DNA of 64,000 nt from an uncultured Blautia sp. (GTDB taxonomy: Bacteria; Bacillota; Clostridia; Lachnospirales; Lachnospiraceae), in the NCBI GenBank assembly GCA_900540785.1, contig UQHF01000017.1, forward strand, positions 10,101 through 74,100, given 5' to 3'. Both the position numbers and the translations under genes were made by a program. Shown in pieces: positions 33,883 to 43,800 of this stretch. Position 1 is the first letter of the stretch, and every line of letters begins with the position of its first letter. The notes below the pieces were generated by a model. It worked only from the letters and a program-made list of their open reading frames with translations. It had not been told where the DNA came from and searched no databases.

Positions 33883-34302
33883 TTATTTATTTTCCAGATT
33901 TTCCGCTGTAAAGCTCAGCGGAAGAAGCTGTTCCAGCTTATACACTCTGTAATCATTTCCCGAGCGCGGAAGAATGATTTCAAAATTCTGAGTATCGCAG
34001 AATTCTGCCATTACCTGACGGCAAATCCCGCAGGGCGCACAGTATTCAAACTCCTCTGCCGATTCCGGTTTACCCACAATGGCAATGGATTTAAACTCCC
34101 GTTTGCCCTCGGAAACTGCCTTGAAAAACGCAGTTCTTTCCGCACAGTTTGTTGCTCCGTATGCTGCGTTTTCAATATTGCACCCCTCAAAAATCTCTCC
34201 ATCCATACAGAGGAGAGCAGCCCCCACCTGAAAATGGGAATAAGGAGCATACGCTTTTTTCTGGGCTTCAAAAGCCCTGCGTATTAATTCCTGCCGTTCC
34301 AT
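33883..34302 (-). CDS. cdd: Cytidine deaminase
   Basis: This zinc enzyme deaminates cytidine and deoxycytidine to (deoxy)uridine. The 139 residues are those of a tetrameric cytidine deaminase: zinc ligands Cys53 in NCAERTA and Cys91/Cys94 in APCGICRQ, with catalytic Glu55. It is on the same strand as deoB, 21 bp after it, with RBS GGAGGGG. Together they feed pyrimidine deoxynucleosides into salvage and ribose-phosphate catabolism. A strong terminator follows. Confidence 0.96.
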   Translation of the reverse strand: MERQELIRRAFEAQKKAYAPYSHFQVGAALLCMDGEIFEGCNIENAAYGATNCAERTAFFKAVSEGKREFKSIAIVGKPESAEEFEYCAPCGICRQVMAEFCDTQNFEIILPRSGNDYRVYKLEQLLPLSFTAENLENK

Positions 34303-34323
34303 CTTACACCCCTCCTGTATCTG

Positions 34324-35496
34324 TTATTTTTTCACTTCACCCCAGAAACTGGTTCCCTCTGTTTTGCCCTGGATTCCAAACATATCAAGAATCGTAGCCG
34401 CCATATCAGAAAACGTATTTCTCGTTCCGAGATTTACTCCTTCTTTTACCGATTTTCCGTACATCATCATAGGTACGCATTCCCTGCTGTGGTCTGTTCC
34501 CTTAAATCCCGGGTCGCAGCCGTGGTCTGCTGTGATCATGAGAACATCATCATCTCTCATGTTTTTCAGGAATTCTCCAAGCTGTTCATCAAAAACCGTT
34601 GCTGCATTTGCATAACCATCGATGTCGTTTCTGTGTCCGTAAAGCATATCAAAATCAACAAGATTTACGAAGCAAAGACCGTTGAAATCTTCCTTCTGGA
34701 TCTCCAGAGTCTTATCCATGCCGTCAACATTATTTTTAATGGATACTGTAGTCTGCACATTTTTTCCTGCAAAAATATCGAAAATCTTTCCTACGCCTTT
34801 TGTATCGTATCCCTTTTCTGTCAGAACGTCCATCATGGTAACAGCCGGAGGAACAAGAGAGAAATCATGTCTGTGAGAAGTACGTGTATAATTTCCGCTC
34901 TCTCCCACAAACGGTCTTGCGATCACTCTTCCCACACTGTGCTCTCCTGTAAGGATTTCTCTTGCAATACGGCAGTATTCGTATAAATCTTCAAGGGGAA
35001 CCACGTCCTCATGAGCCGCAATCTGGAATACGCTGTCTGCTGAAGTATATACGATCAGCTTTCCTGTTTTTACGTGCTCATCGCCGTAATCCTTAATGAC
35101 CTCTGTTCCGGAATACGGTTTGTTGCAGATTACTTCACGACCTGTACGGCGTGTAAATTCATCAAGCACCTCTTTTGGGAAACCGTCCGGGTAAACTGGA
35201 AGAGGACGGCGTGAAATAATTCCTGCAATCTCCCAGTGACCGATCGTGGTATCTTTTCCCCTTGATGCTTCTGTAAATCTTCCAAAAGCTCCGGAAGGGT
35301 TTTCTTCTTTTGGCTGCGCCTCCACTCCGTCAATATTGAAAAGGCCGAGTTTGCACATATTTGGTGTATGGTATTTCTCTGACTTCACAATCGTTGCCAG
35401 AGTGTTGCTTCCTTCATCTCCAAAGTCTGCTGCGTCCGGCGCATTGCCGATCCCGTAGCTGTCAAGAACAATTAAAAATACTCTTTTTACGTCCAT
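34324..35496 (-). CDS. deoB: Phosphopentomutase
   Basis: DeoB interconverts (deoxy)ribose-1-phosphate and -5-phosphate, using two Mn ions and a phosphothreonine. The 390 residues are in the alkaline phosphatase superfamily, with DSYGIGNAPDA (about 11-21, metal ligand Asp), the active Thr in SRGKDTTIGHWEI (about 85), and DHGCDPGFKGTDHSRE (about 327-342, metal ligands). It works between nucleoside phosphorylase and deoC. RBS AAGGAGG lies 10 nt before the ATG. It forms a transcript with cdd. Confidence 0.97.
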   Translation of the reverse strand: MDVKRVFLIVLDSYGIGNAPDAADFGDEGSNTLATIVKSEKYHTPNMCKLGLFNIDGVEAQPKEENPSGAFGRFTEASRGKDTTIGHWEIAGIISRRPLPVYPDGFPKEVLDEFTRRTGREVICNKPYSGTEVIKDYGDEHVKTGKLIVYTSADSVFQIAAHEDVVPLEDLYEYCRIAREILTGEHSVGRVIARPFVGESGNYTRTSHRHDFSLVPPAVTMMDVLTEKGYDTKGVGKIFDIFAGKNVQTTVSIKNNVDGMDKTLEIQKEDFNGLCFVNLVDFDMLYGHRNDIDGYANAATVFDEQLGEFLKNMRDDDVLMITADHGCDPGFKGTDHSRECVPMMMYGKSVKEGVNLGTRNTFSDMAATILDMFGIQGKTEGTSFWGEVKK

Positions 35497-35580
35497 GATT
35501 TTTCAACCTCCTTATTTTATATTGCTATTTTACACAAAACCTGTGTGATTGTAAAGAAAGACCATGTATATCGTTCACAA

Positions 35581-35620
35581 AAAATCTCCGGCGAGCTCTT
35601 TTGCTTCTCCCGGAGATTTT
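35581..35620 (-). terminator. Terminator of the small acid-soluble spore protein gene
   Basis: On the minus strand, AAAATCTCCGG pairs with CCGGAGATTTT, followed by further T residues. It begins 4 bp after the stop codon at 35624. Confidence 0.85.
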
Positions 35621-35623
35621 CTT

Positions 35624-35821
35624 TTACATATTTTCGGTTTTCTTTTTTCGTCGTGTCATCAGTCCGCCAATTCGTCCTGTTTCCTTTGCAGAAAGACTTT
35701 TCCATCCACTTTCAAGAACCTTGTCAAGAAGCCCCAGTTCTTCTGCAATTTCATATTTCATGTTCTCCTCTCTGGAAAGCTTTCCTTCCAGATATTCTTT
35801 GATTTCTTTGTCGCGGTTCAT
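35624..35821 (-). CDS. Small acid-soluble spore protein, alpha/beta type (divergent)
   Basis: The 65-residue basic protein has MKYEIAEELGL (21-31), where the germination protease usually cleaves (E-I-A), and LSAKETGRIGGLM (43-55), the second conserved block of alpha/beta SASPs. These bind and protect spore DNA and supply amino acids on germination. The ATG at 35821 is used with GGAGGAG before it; an in-frame extension up to 35953 has no homology and would contain the ribosome site. It is monocistronic, with a sigma-G-like promoter and a terminator. The family match is good but the protein is shorter at the start than Bacillus SspA. Confidence 0.82.
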   Translation of the reverse strand: MNRDKEIKEYLEGKLSREENMKYEIAEELGLLDKVLESGWKSLSAKETGRIGGLMTRRKKKTENM

Positions 35822-35845
35822 CTGTCCACTCCTCCTTTTCCTCTG

Positions 35846-35874
35846 GAGTATAGACAGAAATTCAGGATTTATAC
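35846..35874 (-). promoter_or_regulatory. Candidate sigma-G promoter of the SASP gene
   Basis: On the minus strand, GTATA (35870-35874), 17 bp, then TATACTC (35846-35852), near the sigma-G -10 CATACTA. It lies 25 bp before the start codon and overlaps the end of the PspC gene. Confidence 0.45.
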
Positions 35875-36060
35875 ATGAGATTTCGGCATAATAACAGCAC
35901 AGAGGAAATATGCAAGAATACCCGCCCACCAGAAACAGCTTAGAATCACCCATATAATACGTATCAGCGTAGGGTCAATATTGAAATATTCTGCGATTCC
36001 TCCGCATACGCCACAAATCATGCAGTTTACATCTGACTTATATAAGCGCTTGTTTTCCAT
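35869..36060 (-). CDS. PspC-domain membrane protein
   Basis: The 63-residue protein is a single PspC domain (phage-shock protein C): an N-terminal RLYKS, then MICGVCGGIAEYFNIDPTL (about 13-31), and one or two hydrophobic helices to the end. PspC domains sense or report envelope stress, sometimes as toxins or anti-sigma partners. The start is ATG 36060, 7 nt after AGGAGG; this ribosome site lies at the end of the DUF4097 gene, so translation may be coupled. It is the last gene in the PadR-HAAS-DUF4097-PspC operon. Confidence 0.9.
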   Translation of the reverse strand: MENKRLYKSDVNCMICGVCGGIAEYFNIDPTLIRIIWVILSCFWWAGILAYFLCAVIMPKSHV

Positions 36061-36062
36061 GA

Positions 36063-37013
36063 TCATTCCTCCTCAAAGTCTATGTTGATGCTTCCCATTC
36101 CACATTCAAACTCTGCTGTATGAGCAGCTCCTTTATTTCCAAAACTATGATTGCCTGTTATACCTCCAAGTTCGTCGCTTCCAATTACAATACTGTTAAG
36201 CCCGCCTTCTGTTTTAATAAAATAGTCTTCTTCTCTTCCTGCGAAAGTAGCGTCCAGGCTTCCCATTCCGCATTCTCCGTCAATTTCCCAGGCTTCTATT
36301 ACATCAAGATCCAACAATCCTACCCCAACTTCCAGACTGATTTCTCCTGCATTGATCCGGTCATATGAATTTCCCTCACCGGCGCCTACTGTAAAGCTGA
36401 ATTCATCTGCTATGATGGCGTCCATAAGTTCTGCTGTTCCTGCTCCGATTTCAATATCCACCTCGCGAAAATTTGTTTTTTCCGGATAATAGAAAGTAAC
36501 GGTTCTTGGCTCTTCATGCTTTTCTTCCAGTTTTTTACTTACAATTTTGACTTCCTGCCCCTGCTGCAAAACAGATACTTCTTCTTTCTCATCGCCTTCG
36601 ATTTCCACACCGAAGCTGTTCTTATCCCAGCTTTCCATTACAAAACTGTCCCATGTAAGCTCTACGTCAAGCTTTGTCACATTATTTAAAGTATAGGAAC
36701 GCACACCGTCTTCTGTTGTGCCCTGCACTGTATCAGATGGCTCCGTTACTGCTCTGTCGTGGCGATCGTCATCATAATGATCATCGTAATCGTCATCATC
36801 ATATCTGTCGTCGTAATCATCGTAACGGTCGTCCATATCGTCATCATAATAATCCGTCTCTGTAAGTTCTGCATTTACTCTGTCACGAAAATCCCTGAGA
36901 ATTTCTACACTGTCCACTGTCGCTCCCATTGCCACTCCGCTTGCAGAAAGCCCGATTCCCAATACACCGAAAACACCGGCTGTAATCAACATTCCTTTTG
37001 TAAATTTTTTCAT
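36063..37013 (-). CDS. DUF4097-family protein with Asp/Tyr-rich linker
   Basis: The 316-residue protein has an N-terminal hydrophobic signal or anchor (about 8-30), then a highly acidic low-complexity linker of Asp, Tyr, Arg and His (about 54-87), and then a beta-helical DUF4097/adhesin-like domain (about 100-316) with repeated G-x-G turns such as EIGAGTAEL, TVGAGEGN and ECGMGSLDA. The family is commonly linked to PadR and HAAS genes and is thought to act in envelope stress, but the biochemical role is unknown. The start overlaps the HAAS gene stop by 4 bp. The acidic His/Asp linker might bind metal; this is inference only. Confidence 0.88.
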   Translation of the reverse strand: MKKFTKGMLITAGVFGVLGIGLSASGVAMGATVDSVEILRDFRDRVNAELTETDYYDDDMDDRYDDYDDRYDDDDYDDHYDDDRHDRAVTEPSDTVQGTTEDGVRSYTLNNVTKLDVELTWDSFVMESWDKNSFGVEIEGDEKEEVSVLQQGQEVKIVSKKLEEKHEEPRTVTFYYPEKTNFREVDIEIGAGTAELMDAIIADEFSFTVGAGEGNSYDRINAGEISLEVGVGLLDLDVIEAWEIDGECGMGSLDATFAGREEDYFIKTEGGLNSIVIGSDELGGITGNHSFGNKGAAHTAEFECGMGSINIDFEEE

Positions 37014-37735
37014 ATTTCCACACCGTCCTTTCTTTTTTCTTCTTTATTAATAAGGTTGTGAAATCCATCTGTTACTTTTCTTAAAATCCACGGAAGCGCT
37101 GTTCCAACACTCCACACAAGAACCAGAACACTGAGAATCGCTGCTGCTGCAAAAAGGCATCCGATTCCAAGAGTTAAAACACCGGCTCCCGGATATGTGA
37201 AGCACAGGCTGATTCCTGCCGCCACACAAGCTGCTGCTCCTGCAAAAAATCCAAGCACACACGCTCCCACTGCAAAAGCTGCCAGAAACGGAATCAGGGC
37301 TATGGCTATGACAACACCAAGGATTCCTCCTGTTGCACCCACCAGAAAGGGAGAAAGGATCACAAGACCCAGAATGATAAGACCAATCGCCACAGGATTT
37401 CTCTTCTTTCTTCCTGCATGATACCCGCGCTCTGCACGGCTTTCTCTTCTTCCTGCCGTATATTTTCCAGGCATCTGCCCCTGTTCTTTTGTCCTTGTAT
37501 CTGTGTATCCCTGTTCTGTATATTCCCCGTAATTTCCTGCGTCTGCGTTTAAATCTGCTTTAATGATCGCAGCTACTTTTCCCGGACTCCCAAGTTCCCG
37601 GATCACTTCCGCTTCTCTTTCTGCGCCTGCGTCCTCAAAATAATTTTCGTAATATTCCAGGGCTTCCTCTCTTTCTGCTTCTGATATGTCAGAAAGAAGA
37701 CGGGACAGCTCTCTCATAAACTGCATTCTGTTCAT
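37010..37735 (-). CDS. DUF1700 (HAAS-domain) membrane protein
   Basis: The 241-residue protein starts with the HAAS signaling helix bundle (about 1-65), with FMRELSRLLSDISEAEREEALEYY shortened here to its key part EREEALEYYENYFEDAG and LGSP. A Tyr/Arg-rich linker and four to five transmembrane helices (about 115-225) follow. HAAS/DUF1700 proteins are almost always coupled to PadR regulators and may relay a membrane signal. The gene overlaps PadR and DUF4097 by 4 bp each. Confidence 0.9.
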   Translation of the reverse strand: MNRMQFMRELSRLLSDISEAEREEALEYYENYFEDAGAEREAEVIRELGSPGKVAAIIKADLNADAGNYGEYTEQGYTDTRTKEQGQMPGKYTAGRRESRAERGYHAGRKKRNPVAIGLIILGLVILSPFLVGATGGILGVVIAIALIPFLAAFAVGACVLGFFAGAAACVAAGISLCFTYPGAGVLTLGIGCLFAAAAILSVLVLVWSVGTALPWILRKVTDGFHNLINKEEKRKDGVEI

Positions 37736-38055
37736 ATTCCTATTCCTCCCTCAAGCATTTTGGAAATCTTTGATGAGTAGTTTTTCCACTCTACCTTATA
37801 TAAATTCAACTGCGCACTTCCCTTTTCTGTCAGCTTGTAATATCTTCTGTTTCTGCCCTCATATGCCATATCGTACACTTCCAGACAGTCATCCTTCTGC
37901 AGTCTTCGTAACACAGGATAAAGAGTAGATTCTGATACTTCCAGAACACCTCGAACATCCTGGGTAATTTTATAGCCATACGTCCCTTCTTTTTCCTTCG
38001 ATACAACTGCCAGAACTATCGCATCAAGAAGAGCCGCGCCTGTATTAAATACCAT
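37732..38055 (-). CDS. PadR-family transcriptional regulator
   Basis: The 107-residue PadR protein has the winged helix with GTYGYKITQDV and SESTLYPVLRRLQKDDCLEV (about 27-63), and a C-terminal dimer helix. Short PadR proteins typically repress their own operon and release DNA on envelope stress or antimicrobial compounds. It is the first gene of the four-gene operon, and an inverted repeat lies just downstream of its -10 box. RBS GGAAGTGAG precedes the ATG. Confidence 0.94.
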   Translation of the reverse strand: MVFNTGAALLDAIVLAVVSKEKEGTYGYKITQDVRGVLEVSESTLYPVLRRLQKDDCLEVYDMAYEGRNRRYYKLTEKGSAQLNLYKVEWKNYSSKISKMLEGGIGI

Positions 38056-38093
38056 CGTCTCACTTCCTTTTTTATTTTATAATATTATACAGC

Positions 38094-38148
38094 TTATCAA
38101 TATTGTTTTGTTGATAATACTATACATCATATAATATAGTTTTGTCAA
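38094..38148 (-). promoter_or_regulatory. PadR operon promoter and operator candidate
   Basis: On the minus strand, TTGACA (38143-38148), 18 bp, TATAGT (38119-38124). Just downstream is the inverted repeat TTATCAA-N10-TTGATAA (38094-38117), near the expected start of transcription, so well placed for autorepression. Confidence 0.65.
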
Positions 38149-38282
38149 TAGTATTTTCGACAATATTTATACCAAAAGAGTCATGAATTGCCGATGTTTC
38201 ATTATATACTTTTCGAAACATATATGGTAAGATAATTCCAGTCTTTTTATATCGTACAAAATCTTTTATATCAGGAGGTCCT

Positions 38283-39692
38283 ATGAACCAGAATAAAACT
38301 GAAACTCTCCATCCGGCTTTTCTGGAGCGCATGAAAGCACTCCTCGGAGAAGAATATCCCCTGTTTTTAAAAAGCTTCGAAGCCCCCAGAACTTTCGGAC
38401 TTCGTGTCAATACAGATAAAATTACCTGCGAGGAATTTGAACGCATTGTTCCTTTTCCCGTAACTCCCATTCCCTGGATAAAAAACGGATATTTTTATGA
38501 GGAGGAAAGCCGTCCCTCCCGCTGTCCCCTTTACCAGGCGGGGCTTTATTATCTTCAGGAGCCAAGTGCCATGACGCCTGCCTCCCGGATTCCTGTGTCT
38601 CCTGGCGAATACGTTCTTGATATGTGCGCTGCTCCCGGAGGAAAGGCAACGGCGCTTGGCGCAGCCTTAAAAGGGGAAGGTCTTCTCGTTGCAAACGACA
38701 TCAGCACCTCAAGAGCAAGGGCACTTCTCCGAAACATCGAGCTTTTCGGCATTCCCAATGTATTTGTGGCAAACGAGCCTCCGGAAAAGCTTGCCCGCAC
38801 TTTCCCGAATTTTTTCCATAAGATCATTTTGGACGCGCCCTGCTCCGGCGAGGGAATGTTCCGAAAAGAAGATGCACTCGCCCTTGACTGGACGCCGGAA
38901 AAATCCCATGAGCTTTCAAAAATCCAGAGAGCGCTTCTTTTAAACGGCTTTGATATGCTTCGTCCTGGCGGTCTTCTCCTCTACTCCACCTGTACCTTTT
39001 CCCCGGAAGAAGACGAAGGAAGTATTTCCTTCCTTCTGGAAAACAGACCGGAGGCAGAGCTTATGGAGATTCCCTGGTATGAAGGCTTCTCAGAAGGGAT
39101 TCCTTCTGCCGGAAACGGGGAGGAACGCCTGAAACGCTGTGTACGCCTCTTCCCCCACAAAATGAACGGAGAAGGACATTTTATGGCACTCATTCAAAAA
39201 CCCGGCATGTCTTCACAGGGCGGCATGTCCGCTCCGCACACAAAGCCGGATAAAAATGCAGTAAAATGGATGGATGAATTTTTTAAAGAAATCGGGCTTT
39301 CCACACTTGGCGGTCAGCCTTTTGACTGGAACCGGGTGGAAATCCGCAAAGACAAAGCCTACTATCTCCCCCCTGTGTCCTGTGGTTTCCGCGGACTTGC
39401 TTTTTTAAGAAATGGTCTGTATCTGGGGGATATAAAAAAGAATCGTTTTGAACCATCGCAGCCTCTTGCACTTGCCCTTCGAAAAGGCGAAGCTGCTTCC
39501 TGTATTTCTCTCTCTGTAAACGACGAGCGGATTACCCGGTATCTGAAAGGAGAAACTTTAAATATTGAGCCGCAGGAAGCCGCCAAAGCAAAAGGCTGGC
39601 AGCTTCTCTGCGTAGAAGGGTATCCGATCGGATTCGGAAAACTGGTAAATGGTGTGCTGAAAAATAAATATCCTGCTGGGTGGAGAGTGTGA
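38283..39692 (+). CDS. RsmF-type 16S rRNA m5C methyltransferase
   Basis: The 469-residue protein of the NOL1/NOP2/Sun family has SAM motif DMCAAPGGK (about 114-122), the first catalytic Cys in LDAPCSGEGMF (about 181-191), and the second in YSTCTFSPEED (about 234-244). A C-terminal RsmF-type domain and PUA-like region (about 320-469) follow, with FGLRVNTDKI at the N-terminus. The double-Cys active site methylates C5 of cytosine in rRNA; the exact nucleotide cannot be given. It is divergent from the PadR operon, with RBS AGGAGG, and convergent with fic. Confidence 0.92.
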   Translation: MNQNKTETLHPAFLERMKALLGEEYPLFLKSFEAPRTFGLRVNTDKITCEEFERIVPFPVTPIPWIKNGYFYEEESRPSRCPLYQAGLYYLQEPSAMTPASRIPVSPGEYVLDMCAAPGGKATALGAALKGEGLLVANDISTSRARALLRNIELFGIPNVFVANEPPEKLARTFPNFFHKIILDAPCSGEGMFRKEDALALDWTPEKSHELSKIQRALLLNGFDMLRPGGLLLYSTCTFSPEEDEGSISFLLENRPEAELMEIPWYEGFSEGIPSAGNGEERLKRCVRLFPHKMNGEGHFMALIQKPGMSSQGGMSAPHTKPDKNAVKWMDEFFKEIGLSTLGGQPFDWNRVEIRKDKAYYLPPVSCGFRGLAFLRNGLYLGDIKKNRFEPSQPLALALRKGEAASCISLSVNDERITRYLKGETLNIEPQEAAKAKGWQLLCVEGYPIGFGKLVNGVLKNKYPAGWRV

Positions 39693-39737
39693 AATCGTCT
39701 CTGAATCATTTAATCGTGTCATAAAAAACACTTTACT

Positions 39738-40730
39738 TTATATTTTTACATATCTTTGGTTTCTGCTGTTGGGCTTATCAGGAATCGTCATTTTGATAAG
39801 ATTCAGCTCAACAGCAGGGCTCAGATAATTTCTGCGGAATCCTTCTCTGGATCTTAAGCCCATTTTTTCCATAAGTTCCTTACTTGTATAAGGCACATCG
39901 TATTCCATAACTCCAAGCAGCTTTTTAACAGCTTCTGACAGCTTTTCATTTTCTCCGCTCATTTGAACAGAGATCTCCTCAAGAATCTTATTAATCTGCT
40001 GCAGCATAAATTCAATAAAAATCGTAGAACTTCCATCAGCATGACATCTGGAAATTGCCTCATAGTATTGATCCTGAAATTTTTCAATCTGACTTTCGAT
40101 TGGAATATATTCAAATATCGGCTTCCATTTAGACAAAATAGCAGTTTGCCATAATCTTGCCATTCTTCCGTTGCCATCTGCAAAGGGGTGGATAAATACA
40201 AATTCATAGTGAAATACACTACTCAAAATCAACGGGTGAACATCGTTTTGCGCTATTTTTATCCAACAAAATAATTCCTCCATAAGCTGTGGCACGAATC
40301 GAGCCGGCGGAGCCATAAAAACACACTGGTCACCATTGAAAACGCCTTCCTCCCCCAGTCGAAATTCACCGGACTCTTCCACAAGATACTTCGTCATAAT
40401 CCCGTGGAATTTTTTCAAATGCTGTATATCATAAGGGTCAATTTCTGAAAGCTGTTCATATGCAGCATAGGCATTCTTTACTTCCTGTATTTCTCTTTGC
40501 TCTCCCAGTACCATTTTACCGTTGATTACATCTCTGACCTGCCCTAGTGTCAGGGAATTTGCTTCTATCTTCAGAGAGGAATGAATTGATTTAATTCTGT
40601 TATTTTTTCGTAAATGCGGCTTTGCCTCAAGATTATTTGTCGCTGTTATACGTCCGATTTTTTCAGAAACAGAAGATACATATGACAATATCTCATTCGT
40701 TATTGTAAAAGGCGGTTTATAATCTCCCAC
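39738..40730 (-). CDS. Fic-domain protein (AMPylator family)
   Basis: The 330-residue Fic protein has the complete core HPFADGNGRMAR (181-192), with catalytic His181 and the anion-binding Asp/Gly/Asn/Gly/Arg. Near the N-terminus is SSLKIEAN (51-58), similar to the inhibitory helix SSxIEG that blocks ATP, so this looks like a class II, self-inhibited Fic. The C-terminal part (about 245-330) is a winged-helix-like domain, as in the many DNA-binding Fic proteins. It may transfer AMP to a protein; the target is unknown. The start is GTG 40730, with GGAGGTG upstream. It has its own promoter with three 12-bp direct repeats. Confidence 0.9.
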   Translation of the reverse strand: MGDYKPPFTITNEILSYVSSVSEKIGRITATNNLEAKPHLRKNNRIKSIHSSLKIEANSLTLGQVRDVINGKMVLGEQREIQEVKNAYAAYEQLSEIDPYDIQHLKKFHGIMTKYLVEESGEFRLGEEGVFNGDQCVFMAPPARFVPQLMEELFCWIKIAQNDVHPLILSSVFHYEFVFIHPFADGNGRMARLWQTAILSKWKPIFEYIPIESQIEKFQDQYYEAISRCHADGSSTIFIEFMLQQINKILEEISVQMSGENEKLSEAVKKLLGVMEYDVPYTSKELMEKMGLRSREGFRRNYLSPAVELNLIKMTIPDKPNSRNQRYVKI

Positions 40731-40745
40731 AAAAACACCTCCATC

Positions 40746-40808
40746 ATCTTGCGTATTATCTTACGTATTATCTTCCTACATTATACAAATCTTTCAGAAA
40801 AACTTCAA
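40746..40808 (-). promoter_or_regulatory. Fic promoter with three 12-bp direct repeats
   Basis: On the minus strand, TTGAAG (40803-40808), 17 bp, TATAAT (40780-40785). On the plus strand the units ATCTTGCGTATT (40746), ATCTTACGTATT (40758) and a diverged ATCTTCCTACATT (40770) are adjacent and cover the predicted start of transcription, so they may be an operator. Confidence 0.55.
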
Positions 40809-40814
40809 TAATAG

Positions 40815-43800
40815 TTACACCTCAATCTCCTTCCCCAGCGCAAAGGAATAGATATACGCCTCCTTTACCTGCTTTCCTGCTGCCCGTGAAAGCGCCTCTC
40901 CATAACCCAGAATCTGGTTTCTGTACCGTTCCGTGAGAATCTGTTCTTCTCCTCTTCTCACCTTATCTGTCTTATAATCCACAAGGATCAGTTCTCCGTC
41001 TTCTACAAAGTAAGCGTCCATAATACCTTGTACAAGAACGCGTTCTCCCTCCCAGTCAGGATTTAATTCTTCTGCTTCTCTTGAGATGACAAAAGGCTGC
41101 TCCCGGAAAAGAAGTCGGTTTTCAAATGCTTTTTTCATTCGCTGTCCCAATGAAGAAGTGACAAAGGTAAAAATATCTCCCGGACGGATACACTCTGCTT
41201 CTTTTTCTTTTAATTTCTTCTGCTGAAGCAGTTCTTTTATCTGTATCTTAATCTCTTCTACAGAAGATGTACGGCTGTAATCCAGGCATTCCATCACTCT
41301 GTGGTAAGCGGTTCCTCTTGATGCGCCTGTGTATGCTTCCTGCTTTTCAATAAACTCCGGCACAACAGGAAGCTCTTCCTCTTCCGGAATCTCTGTTATA
41401 TTTTCTTCTTTTTCGTAAAAATCATGGTGCGCTCTTTTATTTAATTCCGATACGCTTACCTTCACCGGAATCTCCCGTAAAAACTCGTAAGGATAAACAA
41501 AAGAGAATCTTTTTTCCAGCTCTTCTTTTATTTCTTTGTCGTATTCAAGAGAAATGTCCCAGTTTTCCAGAACCTCTCTTCGGATTTCCGTTTCTGCCTG
41601 AAGCTCCACCTCTTCTTTTACAAGGTCTTTTGCCGTTACTTTTTGTATGATAAAATCGCTGTCTCCTTCATAAAGAGGATTTCTTCTGTTGGAAAAAATC
41701 CCGTACTCTTCCAAAATCGGCTCCATTGCTCTGTGTCGGATCAGAGCAGGAAGAAGGTAATCCCAGTAAGTCTTTGCCTTCATGCGGCTTCCCACAGGAA
41801 GCAGTTCCTCCTCTTGCTTTAAAAAGCCGGAAAGCCCGCGGATTCTCTCTTCCAGCTTTCCTGTTGTTCCTGTAATGATCAGCTTTTCTTTTGCGCGGGT
41901 CAGGGCGACATAAAGAACACGAAGCTCCTCTCCCAGACTTTCTTTTAAAATTGCCCTTCGTATCATCTGCTTATATAAAGTGGTGGAAGTGATTCTTTTT
42001 TCCGGAAGAATGGCGTCTGTTCCGATTCCAAGCTCAGGATGGATCAAAAGCCCTGCGTTTATATCGCTGAAATTAAACTGTTTTCCCATACCTGCCGCAA
42101 ATACTACAGGAAATTCAAGACCCTTACTTTTATGGATCGTCATAATCTGCACAGAGCCTTCTCCTGCACCGGATAAATTGACTTCTCCGTAGTCTACCTG
42201 AAATTTCTGCAGCTTTTCAATATAACGCACAAAATTAAAAAGCCCGCGATAGCTTGTCTTTTCATAATCCATTGCCTTTTCTATTAACATCGAAAGGTTT
42301 GCTCTTCTCTGTTCTCCATCAGGAAGGGCAGCCGCATAATTTCCATATCCTGTCTTTTCCAGAATATATACGATCAACTGATGAACCGGCGTATATTCCG
42401 CCATATCCCTGACATTTGCCAGAAGGGATAAAAAACCGGAAAGCTTCTGAAAAAGCGCCGCTTCTTCCTCATTTTCCATGCATTCCTCATCTACCCATGC
42501 ACACACCGCATCAAACAGCATTCCCTGCTCATACCTTGCGCGCAGAAGCCCAAGCTCCTGAGACGTACAGCCCACAACAGGAGAATGCAGCACGCCTGCA
42601 AGGGGAATATCCTGGAGCGGATTGTCACAGATTCGAAGGTAATCCAGCATGGTCACGACCTCTGTCGCGGAAAAATATCCTGTTTTTGAAGCACTGTAAG
42701 AAGGGATTCCCTGTGAGGAAAGCACCTCCCCAAAGGTTTCTGTCCAACCAGCGGCAGTACGAAGAAGGATTACAATATCCCCGTATTCCAGAGGTCGGTA
42801 TTCTCCTGTTTCTTTATCAAGAACCTTCTCCTTTCCCTTCATTTCCTGAATTTTATGGGCAATGGCAAGCGCCTCCAGCTCCTGCTCGCTTTCAATCCCC
42901 TCCTCAGAAAGCTCTTCGCTGTCTTTTTCTACAAGAAGTACCTCTGTTCTGATAAATTCCGGATCCTGTCCTTCCGGAAAAACAGCGCCCGGATAAAGCG
43001 CTGCTGCCTCATCATACGCCACGCCGCCCAGGTCTTCCCCCATGATCTGGCGGAAAATATAATTGACGCTTTCCAGAACCTCTCTGCGGCTTCTGAAATT
43101 TTTATGAAGGTCGATTCTCTGCTCTTTCCCTTCCTCCGTTGTATAGGTCTTATATTTTTCCATGAAAAGCTCCGGTCTTGCGAGACGGAAACGATAAATG
43201 CTCTGCTTTACGTCTCCTACCATGAAAATATTTTTTCTCTGGTTTACCCACCCGGAGACCATGTTTGTGAGAAGCTCCTGCACAAGATTGCTGTCCTGAT
43301 ACTCGTCTACAAGAACCTCATCGTATTTTTCAGAAAGTTCCCTTGCTGCCTGACTTGGCGTAAAGGTATCTCCCTCCTTTGTCACAAGGATCTGAAGGGC
43401 AAAATGCTCCATGTCTGTAAAATCGATGATATTTTTTTCCCGCTTCTTTTCTCCGAAGCGCTCCATAAATTCCTCTGTAAGGCGGATCAGGATTTCCACT
43501 GGCTTCCGGCAGCAGAGAATTGTCTCTGCCGCCTCCTGCAGGCTCTCCGAAAAATACCGCTCGGAAAGGTCTTTTAAAATCCCCTTGCCTTCTTCCCGAA
43601 GCTTCTTTACCTGTTCCTTTTTATACTCCTCCACATCTTCTGCCTTTTTTGCAGAAAGACGCGCAAATTTTAAGGAAGAAAGCGCCGATGCCATACCGTC
43701 AAAATCCTGCTTTTCACAGAGAACGTTCAGCTCATCTATGAGAATCATATCGCTCCTAAGCGCCTCCTCATAAAGATACGGTCCTCCCGGCTCCTGGCAC

